Below are positions 25,597-31,410 of a DNA stretch of 31,410 nucleotides, piece after piece. How positions within the stretch are numbered: position 1 is the stretch's first letter; the number at the start of each line of letters is the position of its first letter. The stretch lies in NCBI GenBank assembly GCA_021805275.1, contig JAJZFQ010000240.1, positions 1 to 31,410 of the forward strand, in the 5' to 3' direction. A program made the position numbers and the translations under genes. The notes below the pieces were generated by a model. That model was not told the DNA's origin and ran no database searches. It saw nothing but the letters and a program-made list of their open reading frames with translations. Origin of the DNA: Pseudomonadota bacterium (GTDB taxonomy: Bacteria > Pseudomonadota > Gammaproteobacteria > Steroidobacterales > Steroidobacteraceae).

Positions 25597-26360
25597 GGCG
25601 AGCGGCGCACGCCGTGGCGCACCGGCGGCACGGGATTGACCAGACCGCCGAGCACCGCCTTGCGCACGCGCGGGCGCATCGGCGTGAGCGTGTAGACCTG
25701 CTTGCGCGCCTTGAGCAGATACGCCCCGGCCGGCAGAGGAAATGTCAGCCCGCGCCGCAGCAGCCGGTCCGGCCCCTCCCCGTCGGCGAGCCCGCCCGCC
25801 CAGGGACTGCGGTACAGGTAGCGCCGCGCGGCGAACACCTCGTAGCCGAGCAGCGCCAACCACTCGCGCACGCGCCGCTCGGACAGCACGCGGCGCAGGC
25901 CCGGCGGGAAGCCGCTGCGACTGAAGCGCGCCCGGCGGCCCCAGAGGCTCCAGGGCTGAAAGCCGAGCACCACGAGGTGCCCCTCCCCGACCAGCACCCG
26001 GTCGGTCTCGCGCACGATGGCATACGGGTCGGCGGCAAACTCCAGCGTGTGCGGCATCAACACCGCGTCGATGGCATCGCTCGCCACCGGCAGTTGACTC
26101 ATGCGGCCGAAAATGTCGGCATCTGGCGACAGCGACGGCCGGGCGAGAACGGCGCGATGGCGTGTGCGGCAAGCACCCAACAACTGCCGACCCTCGCCCC
26201 AGGCGCCGATTTGCAGGCATTCCCAGCCGAAAACATCCTCCAGCGCCTCGGCCACCATCATCGCTTCGGCCGCGATCAGCGCGCGTCCCGCGGGCGTGCC
26301 CCACCAACGCCGCAGCGCGTAGGCCGCCTCGGAGTGCGCCGAACTGTGAGTTTGTTCCAT
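25593..26360 (-). CDS. Class I SAM-dependent methyltransferase (YafS-like)
   Basis: This 255-aa protein has a degenerate SAM-binding core: the usual GxGxG is replaced by LQIGAWGEG, but the post-I and motif III regions ([23 protein letters not shown], here split at residues 90-112, and [15 protein letters not shown]) are clear. The same gene type sits beside rnhA and dnaQ in E. coli (yafS) and many proteobacteria. Its substrate is not known to me. It overlaps rnhA by 4 nt and is divergent from mltD. In E. coli gloB lies between yafS and mltD; it is absent here. Confidence 0.82.
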   Translation of the reverse strand: MEQTHSSAHSEAAYALRRWWGTPAGRALIAAEAMMVAEALEDVFGWECLQIGAWGEGRQLLGACRTRHRAVLARPSLSPDADIFGRMSQLPVASDAIDAVLMPHTLEFAADPYAIVRETDRVLVGEGHLVVLGFQPWSLWGRRARFSRSGFPPGLRRVLSERRVREWLALLGYEVFAARRYLYRSPWAGGLADGEGPDRLLRRGLTFPLPAGAYLLKARKQVYTLTPMRPRVRKAVLGGLVNPVPPVRHGVRRSP

Positions 26361-26398
26361 CGGGGACTAGCCAGCCTGTGTTATCAGCATGTACATTT

Positions 26399-26412
26399 CG
26401 CGATTGATCGCG
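26399..26412. promoter_or_regulatory. Perfect palindrome in the divergent mltD/methyltransferase promoter region
   Basis: CGCGATTGATCGCG has 6-bp arms around a 2-bp centre. It lies in the 123-nt gap between two divergent genes, flanked by AT-rich sequence, which makes it a plausible operator for one or both promoters. No regulator can be named. Confidence 0.35.
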
Positions 26413-26483
26413 CTTATTGTAATGTCCAGCTGGTCTCTCCCCGAAAGGCCAGTGCGGGCCGAAGTTAACACGCGGCAGAGAGG

Positions 26484-28325
26484 GTGGGGAAATTGGCGAT
26501 ATCAGCGAGCTGGGCACGCGGTGCCCTGGGTGTCCTGGGTATCCTGGCACTGACGGCCTGCGCCACGCGCGGACCGGTCCACCCGGTGGCCGCCACCCGA
26601 GTGGTCGCCCCACCGGTCGTGGTCCCGAAGCGTGAGTCCACCCCGCCACCGGCCGCGGCCGCGGCCGCACCCGCGCCGCTGCCGCCAGCGGCTCCGGCCC
26701 CGGTCCCGGCCACGCAGCCCCGGCTGCGGTATGCGAACCTGTTTGCCCGCATCCGCGCCGGCTTCCAGCTGCCCGACCCGGACAAGCCCGTCATCGCCGA
26801 GGAGGCCCACTGGTACGCCGATCATCCGCAGTTCCTGCAGCGCGCCTTCGGCCGCGCGGATATGTACCTCTACTACATCGTGACGCAGCTGCAGGCGCGG
26901 CACATGCCGCTCGAGCTGGCGCTGCTGCCGGTCATCGAGAGCGCCTTCCAGCCGTTCGCCTACTCCTGGGCACGGGCCGCGGGCATCTGGCAGTTCACCT
27001 CCGGTACGGGCCACGTGTTCGGCCTGAAGCAGGACTGGTGGTACGACGGGCGCCGCGACGTGGTCGCCTCCACGCAGGCCGCGCTGAATTACCTGCAGCA
27101 GCTGCACGATCAGCTCGGCGGTCACTGGCTGCTGGCCATCGCCGCTTACAACTGCGGCGTGCTCAACGTGCAGCGGGCGATCCGCTACAACCAAGCCCAT
27201 GGCCGGCCGACCGATTTCTGGCACCTGCTGCTGCCGCGCCAGACCGAGCTCTACGTGCCCCAGCTGCTCGCCATGGCGCGCCTGGTGCAGGACCCGGCGC
27301 ATTACGGCCTGTCGTTCAGCCCGATTCCCGATGAGCCGTACTTCACGCAGGTTCCGACCAACGGACAGATCAACCTCGAGGTCGCCGCGCGGCTGGCGGG
27401 CATCTCCTCCGATGAGATCTACCAGCTCAACCCCGCCTTCCATCGTTGGGCCACCGATCCGACCGGACCGTTCTACCTGCTGCTGCCGGTGGACTCCGCG
27501 CCGGTGTTCGCGCAGAACCTCGTCGCGCTCACGGCCGATCAGCGCATGGGCGTCGATCGCTACGTGGTCCGGCACGGCGATACGGTTTATTCCGTCGCGC
27601 GCCGCTTCCGCACCTCCACCGACCTGCTGCGCCGGCTGAACACCCTGCCGGGTGGGCGGCTGGTCGTCGGGGAACAGATCGAGGTCCCGGCGACTGCCTA
27701 TCACCTGCCGCAGAACGTCCTGGTGGCCGCCCGCCAGGCCGATCACTCGCGGTGGCGCAGCCACTTCCGCTTCCGGGTGGTACGTGTGCACCCAGGCGAT
27801 ACGCTGTGGGCCATTGCCCAGCGTCATGGCATCAGCGTGCGACGCCTGGCGCAGATGAACGGACTGTCCCTGCACCATACCGTGCTGCAGCCGGGTGAGC
27901 GGCTGCGCCTGTATGCCGATGGCCGGGTGGGACGCTTCGCCCGCCCCTCGTTCCGCGTCGTGAGCGTCCGCCCGGGCGACAGCCTCTGGTCGATCGCGGT
28001 GCGCAACCACGTCAGCGTCCACGCACTGGCTCGGGTCAATGGGCTGCGGCCGGGCCAGGTGCTGCGGCCCGGTGAGCGGCTGCGGATCGTGCCCGCCATG
28101 GCGGCCGTGCGCTACGCGCCGAGCCGTGCCCGCCGGCTGCTCGCGGGGGTCGCCCGCAGCGTCCACCGGGTGATCTACACCGTGCGCTCGGGCGACACGC
28201 TCTGGCAGATCGCCCAGCGCTTCCAGGTGCGGGTGGCCCAGATCCTCAGCTGGAACGAGATGAATCTGCGCCAGCCCATCCTCGCCGGCCAGAAGCTGAT
28301 GATCCTGGCCGATTCGGGCGGCTGA
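26484..28325 (+). CDS. mltD: Membrane-bound lytic murein transglycosylase D with four LysM repeats
   Basis: This 613-aa lipoprotein cleaves peptidoglycan between MurNAc and GlcNAc with formation of 1,6-anhydroMurNAc. A lipoprotein signal ends in the lipobox LTAC with Cys26, followed by an Ala/Pro-rich linker (about 34-80). The GH23/SLT domain spans about 105-270 with catalytic Glu152 in LPVIESAF and the AAYNCG segment. Four LysM peptidoglycan-binding repeats follow at about 358-402, 431-476, 490-535 and 563-608; E. coli MltD has fewer LysM repeats and is shorter (about 450 aa). The start is GTG 26484; a TTG nine bases later is possible. It ends 15 nt before an intrinsic terminator. Confidence 0.93.
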   Translation: MGKLAISASWARGALGVLGILALTACATRGPVHPVAATRVVAPPVVVPKRESTPPPAAAAAAPAPLPPAAPAPVPATQPRLRYANLFARIRAGFQLPDPDKPVIAEEAHWYADHPQFLQRAFGRADMYLYYIVTQLQARHMPLELALLPVIESAFQPFAYSWARAAGIWQFTSGTGHVFGLKQDWWYDGRRDVVASTQAALNYLQQLHDQLGGHWLLAIAAYNCGVLNVQRAIRYNQAHGRPTDFWHLLLPRQTELYVPQLLAMARLVQDPAHYGLSFSPIPDEPYFTQVPTNGQINLEVAARLAGISSDEIYQLNPAFHRWATDPTGPFYLLLPVDSAPVFAQNLVALTADQRMGVDRYVVRHGDTVYSVARRFRTSTDLLRRLNTLPGGRLVVGEQIEVPATAYHLPQNVLVAARQADHSRWRSHFRFRVVRVHPGDTLWAIAQRHGISVRRLAQMNGLSLHHTVLQPGERLRLYADGRVGRFARPSFRVVSVRPGDSLWSIAVRNHVSVHALARVNGLRPGQVLRPGERLRIVPAMAAVRYAPSRARRLLAGVARSVHRVIYTVRSGDTLWQIAQRFQVRVAQILSWNEMNLRQPILAGQKLMILADSGG

Positions 28326-28340
28326 TTGGTCTAAACTGCC

Positions 28341-28377
28341 GGCCCGGGTGTCCGGTGGACACCCGGGCCTTTTTTTT
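28341..28377 (+). terminator. Strong intrinsic terminator after mltD
   Basis: A perfect 13-bp stem, GGCCCGGGTGTCC (28341-28353) pairing with GGACACCCGGGCC (28357-28369), closes a GGT loop and is followed by eight T (28370-28377). It ends the mltD transcript. The fabI ATG follows only 16 nt later, so any fabI promoter would lie upstream of or within the terminator. Confidence 0.93.
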
Positions 28378-28393
28378 GTGCAGGGGCTCTCGC

Positions 28394-29191
28394 ATGGGAT
28401 TTCTCTCGGGTAAGCGCGCCTTCATCGTCGGCGTCGCGTCGGACCGCTCCATCGCCTGGGGCATCGCGCAGGCCATGCACCGCGAAGGGGCGGAGCTCGC
28501 CTTCTCGTACGTGAACGAGAAGATGAAGGAGCGGGTCGAGACCCTCGCCGCCTCCATCGGCTCGACGCTCACCGTGCCGCTCGACGTGACCGCCGATGCG
28601 CAGATCGAGGCGGCCTTCGCACACGTGCAGCGCACCTGGGGCCACCTCGACATCCTGGTGCACGCCGTGGCGTTCGCGCCCCGCGAGGGGGTCTCGGGCA
28701 GCTTCCTGGAGAACACCAGCCGCGAGGTCTTCCGGATCGCGCACGACGTGTCGAGCTACAGCCTCACCGCCCTGGCGCGCGGCGCGGCGCCCCTGATGGC
28801 CGGGCGCGCCGGCGCCCTGCTGACACTGTCCTACCTCGGCGCGGTGCGCTCCATTCCGAGCTACAACGTGATGGGTCTCGCCAAGGCGAGCCTCGAGGCG
28901 AATGTACGCTTCCTGGCCGCGGACCTCGGTCCGCGCGGCATTCGGGTCAATGGCATCTCCGCCGGTCCGATCAAGACCCTGGCGGCCGCTGGGATCGCGG
29001 GCTTTCGCAAAATGCTCAACCGAGTCGCCGAGGTCTCCCCGCTGCGGCGCAACGTGACGCAGGAGGACGTGGGCAATGCGGCGGCGTTTCTCTGTTCGGA
29101 CCTCGCCGGCGGAATCACCGGGGAGATCCTCTACGTCGACGGGGGCTTCAGCACCGTCGGTATGAGCTTCCCGGACACCGAGCCGGCGTAA
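28394..29191 (+). CDS. fabI: Enoyl-[acyl-carrier-protein] reductase (NADH), FabI
   Basis: This 265-aa SDR enzyme performs the last reduction of the fatty-acid elongation cycle. It has the FabI-type N-terminal [13 protein letters not shown] nucleotide loop, VHAVAFAPR, and the Tyr-x6-Lys active site in [29 protein letters not shown] is the substrate-binding loop. The start is ATG 28394 with AGGGG 7 nt upstream; the longer in-frame extension back to 28355 would run through the terminator hairpin and is rejected. FabI is the target of triclosan and isoniazid-like inhibitors in related enzymes. It converges with ppiD. Confidence 0.96.
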   Translation: MGFLSGKRAFIVGVASDRSIAWGIAQAMHREGAELAFSYVNEKMKERVETLAASIGSTLTVPLDVTADAQIEAAFAHVQRTWGHLDILVHAVAFAPREGVSGSFLENTSREVFRIAHDVSSYSLTALARGAAPLMAGRAGALLTLSYLGAVRSIPSYNVMGLAKASLEANVRFLAADLGPRGIRVNGISAGPIKTLAAAGIAGFRKMLNRVAEVSPLRRNVTQEDVGNAAAFLCSDLAGGITGEILYVDGGFSTVGMSFPDTEPA

Positions 29192-29192
29192 C

Positions 29193-29208
29193 GGGGCGCC
29201 CGCGCCCC
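29193..29208. terminator. GC hairpin between convergent fabI and ppiD
   Basis: GGGGCG (29193-29198) pairs with CGCCCC (29203-29208) around a CCCG loop in the 39-nt gap between two convergent genes. There is no U-run on either side, so it is at best a weak bidirectional terminator or an RNA 3'-end stabiliser. Confidence 0.35.
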
Positions 29209-29230
29209 GCCGCCGCGCCCCCCGAGCCTG

Positions 29231-31135
29231 CTACTGGAAGGCGTGCGGGTTCTTGCGCACCTTGGCCGCGGCCCGCATCTGCGTGAGGTAGGCGCGCACT
29301 TCGGCGTCAGCATCGGTGCGCAGCTGCTGCTCGAGCCGCGTACGCACCATGAGCGGATTCGCCTGCGGGGCAGTGCGCACCGCGGTCACGGCGAGCAGCA
29401 CCGCACCGGCGTTCCCGGGCAGCGCCTGCGCCTCATAGACCGGACCGGTGCTCGGCTTCGGCGCGGCGAACGCCAGCCGCAGGATCTGTGCGGGCACGGA
29501 CGGGTCGTCGCGACCGATGAATTTGACCGGTGCGACCTTCATCCGCAGCGCGCTCGCCACCTTCTCGAAGCTCTCGCCGCCGAGGAGCTGCTGTCGGGCC
29601 GCCTCGGCCGCCGCGAGCGCCGCCTGCCGGGTCCGCTCGGCGCGAATCGTCGTGACGATGTCCGCCTGAACTTCGGCGAGCGGTTTGACCTGCGGCGCGT
29701 GACGCGCCACGATCTTCACCAGCACCAGCCGGTTATTGTCGAGGATGACCGGACCGCCGATGCTGCCGACGGCGATCGCCGCGCTACCGAACACCAGGTT
29801 CTGCACCGCCGGGGCGGCGCCGATGGGCGCTGCCCCGCTGCCGCGCAGGAACAGCGGAATCTCCCCGCTCGTCAGGTCGTATTGCTTGGCGATCGCACCC
29901 AGACTTGCCCCCGACTGCTCGATCGCATTCTGCAGCTTGTCTTCGATGCGGCCGAACCGCTCGGTTGCACGGCTGCGCTGCAGCTGGGTGGTCAGCTGCG
30001 CCTTTACCTCGGCAAACGACTGCGTGTGGCCCGGCTGGATCGCATCCAGGCGGATGATGTGATAGCCGTAGGGGCTCTTGACCGGTCCGACGACGTCGCC
30101 GACCTTGGGAATGGCGAACAGCGCGTCGGTGAAGGGCTTCACGAAGCCGTGGCGACCGATCCAGCCCAGATTTCCGCCGTTGCGGGCCGAGCCCGGATCC
30201 TGCGAGTACTGCTTGGCGAGCGCCGCGAAGTTCTCCCCGGAGCGGGCGAGCTTGAGAATCTTCTGCGCCTGGGCGAGCGCCGCCTTGGGGTCCTTGCCGA
30301 AGGGAATCAGGATATGGCTCGCCTCGCGCCGCTCGGGCACGACGAAGCGATTGATGTCCTTCTGGTACAGCGCCTGCAGATCCGCCTCCGGGATCTGCTC
30401 GCTCGAGCGGACCTGCGCCAGGGTGAGCTGCGCATAGCGCAGGTCGACCGACTCAGGGATGAGAAACTGCGCCTGGTGCCCCTGGTAATAGGCCTGGATC
30501 TGCGCGGGCGTCACTGGCGCCTGGCTCGCGTAGCGGCTCGAGGGGAACTCGAGGTACTGCACGTCCCGTTGCTCGTCATACAGCGCATTGGCGCGCTGGA
30601 TCTCCACCGGGGTGAGGAAATCCGAGGCGCGGATGCCCTCGACCAGCTGGTTGCGGCGCAGCTCGCTCTCGAGGTCACGCTCGAACTGGGAGAGGGAAAT
30701 CCCGGCCTCCGTCAGCGCATCCTGGGCCGCCTGCGGCGAATAGTGCCCGCCAACCTGGAACGCCGGCACGGCGCGGATCGCCTGGAGCAGGTCGGCCTGG
30801 GAGACCCGGTAGCCGAGCTGCGCGGTGCGCTGGGCGATGAGCGCCTCGTTGATCAGTTCCTCGAGCACCTCGTCCTGCAACCGCTTGCGCAGCGCGCTCG
30901 GCACATTGCCGCCGTAGGCTTGGTCGATCTGACCCTGGTCGCGCAGCCAGGCGTTCTGCGCCTGCTGCAGCGTGATGGTCTTGCCGTTCACCGTGGCCGC
31001 AAAATCGCTGCTGCCAAAGTTCAGGTTGACGATGCCGTAGGCGCCCCAGGCCGCGAAAACCAGCGCAAGCACGCCGAGAATCGTGTACCAGAACCACTTG
31101 TGGGTCGCGAGGCTGTCGGTGAGTTTTTGCAGCAT
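29231..31135 (-). CDS. ppiD: Periplasmic folding chaperone / peptidyl-prolyl isomerase PpiD
   Basis: This 634-aa inner-membrane-anchored protein assists outer-membrane and periplasmic protein folding. It has a short cytoplasmic N-terminus and one transmembrane helix (about residues 14-38). A SurA_N-like chaperone region follows (about 45-200), then a parvulin-type domain (about 268-365) with EASHILIPF, LGWIGRHGFVKPF and GPVKSPYGYHIIRL. A long C-terminal region carries a second, degenerate parvulin-like fold. Length and layout match E. coli PpiD (623 aa). ATG 31135 is chosen because the helix then starts about 13 residues in; an ATG at 31189 would add 18 residues of unlikely sequence and overlaps a -10-like element. 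No good Shine-Dalgarno precedes 31135. Confidence 0.93.
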   Translation of the reverse strand: MLQKLTDSLATHKWFWYTILGVLALVFAAWGAYGIVNLNFGSSDFAATVNGKTITLQQAQNAWLRDQGQIDQAYGGNVPSALRKRLQDEVLEELINEALIAQRTAQLGYRVSQADLLQAIRAVPAFQVGGHYSPQAAQDALTEAGISLSQFERDLESELRRNQLVEGIRASDFLTPVEIQRANALYDEQRDVQYLEFPSSRYASQAPVTPAQIQAYYQGHQAQFLIPESVDLRYAQLTLAQVRSSEQIPEADLQALYQKDINRFVVPERREASHILIPFGKDPKAALAQAQKILKLARSGENFAALAKQYSQDPGSARNGGNLGWIGRHGFVKPFTDALFAIPKVGDVVGPVKSPYGYHIIRLDAIQPGHTQSFAEVKAQLTTQLQRSRATERFGRIEDKLQNAIEQSGASLGAIAKQYDLTSGEIPLFLRGSGAAPIGAAPAVQNLVFGSAAIAVGSIGGPVILDNNRLVLVKIVARHAPQVKPLAEVQADIVTTIRAERTRQAALAAAEAARQQLLGGESFEKVASALRMKVAPVKFIGRDDPSVPAQILRLAFAAPKPSTGPVYEAQALPGNAGAVLLAVTAVRTAPQANPLMVRTRLEQQLRTDADAEVRAYLTQMRAAAKVRKNPHAFQ

Positions 31136-31184
31136 GGGGGTAGGCACCGGCCCTGTGGGACCGGCATTGGCGGTTAAACCGTGA

Positions 31185-31193
31185 AGCATAGCA
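31185..31193 (-). promoter_or_regulatory. Possible extended -10 promoter of ppiD
   Basis: On the - strand TGC-TATGCT (31193 down to 31185) fits an extended -10 element, about 50 nt before the ppiD ATG. No convincing -35 is seen, which extended -10 promoters can lack. Confidence 0.35.
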
Positions 31194-31335
31194 AATTGCG
31201 TCCCCGCTACGGGGGCGCGGCTCGCCCGGCCGCCCCCCGGGGCGCGACATGTGCGGATGGGCAGCGGCCCCGGGGTGCGGTATTTCACTGCCTGCTGGCG
31301 CGGCACCCGCCGCGCATCACGACGGGAGCAACCCG

Positions 31336-31410
31336 ATGACCCCGGTGCAACGCCTCTGCGGCCTGGCTGGCCTGATGCTCGCGCTGGCGCTGCCGGCGGC
31401 CTGCCAGCGG
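31336..31410 (+). CDS. Start of a secreted protein or lipoprotein gene, cut by the window end
   Basis: Twenty-five codons from ATG 31336 are visible and run off the window. They encode a basic/polar start followed by a hydrophobic stretch (GLAGLMLALALPAAC), a signal peptide. Cys23 could be a lipidation site, but the -3 position is Pro rather than the usual Leu, so signal peptidase I cleavage is also possible. GGGAG lies about 7-12 nt upstream of the ATG. The function cannot be told. The gene is divergent from ppiD. Confidence 0.6.
   Translation, partial: MTPVQRLCGLAGLMLALALPAACQR

Noticed and set aside
28355..28393. Upstream ATG for fabI at 28355
   Set aside because: It lies in the terminator loop and stem; the extra 13 residues are not part of FabI, and ATG 28394 has a proper Shine-Dalgarno.

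Overview
The window is high-GC, densely coded DNA from a Gram-negative bacterium. It holds a full LPS-heptose pathway, a dTDP-rhamnose operon, lipoproteins and PpiD. The block mltD / class I methyltransferase (yafS-like) / rnhA / dnaQ is a familiar proteobacterial neighbourhood, most typical of Gammaproteobacteria, although Betaproteobacteria share much of it. I favour a GC-rich gammaproteobacterium but cannot name the genus. No tRNA, rRNA, CRISPR array or intact insertion sequence was seen.

Left third (630-11757, all + strand): a five-gene ceramide block comes first (fatty-acyl-AMP/ACP ligase, NAD-dependent reductase, acyl carrier protein, serine palmitoyltransferase, GNAT-type ceramide synthase). 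This is the gene set shown in Caulobacter to make bacterial ceramide. Directly behind it lie myo-inositol-phosphate synthase and an overlapping nucleotidyltransferase resembling CTP:inositol-1-phosphate cytidylyltransferases. Then follow a MOP-type flippase, a GT4 glycosyltransferase and a PIG-L deacetylase that overlaps the glycosyltransferase gene. Read together, the block suggests synthesis of ceramide, an activated inositol-phosphate headgroup, glycosylation with an N-acetylated sugar, deacetylation and membrane translocation. That would be an inositol-phosphoceramide or GPI-like glycolipid. The headgroup transferase (CDP-alcohol transferase or IPC synthase) is not in the window, so the last join is inference.

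Middle (11819-26360, all - strand, transcribed right to left): yafS-like methyltransferase, rnhA, dnaQ, a DegT-family sugar aminotransferase, pgi, gmhA, rfaE1 (hldA) and hldD come first. A small ribbon-helix-helix/nucleotidyltransferase pair follows, whose second gene is frameshifted. Then come rfaE2 (hldC), gmhB, rfbA, rfbC, rfbD, rfbB and an FAD-dependent oxidoreductase of the L-2-hydroxyglutarate oxidase type. These supply ADP-L-glycero-D-manno-heptose and dTDP-L-rhamnose for the cell surface; many junctions are 1-8 nt overlaps.

Right end (26484-31410): mltD (lytic transglycosylase with four LysM repeats) ends at a strong intrinsic terminator that sits only 16 nt before fabI. ppiD converges on fabI. 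A new + strand secreted protein or lipoprotein gene begins at 31336 and runs off the window.
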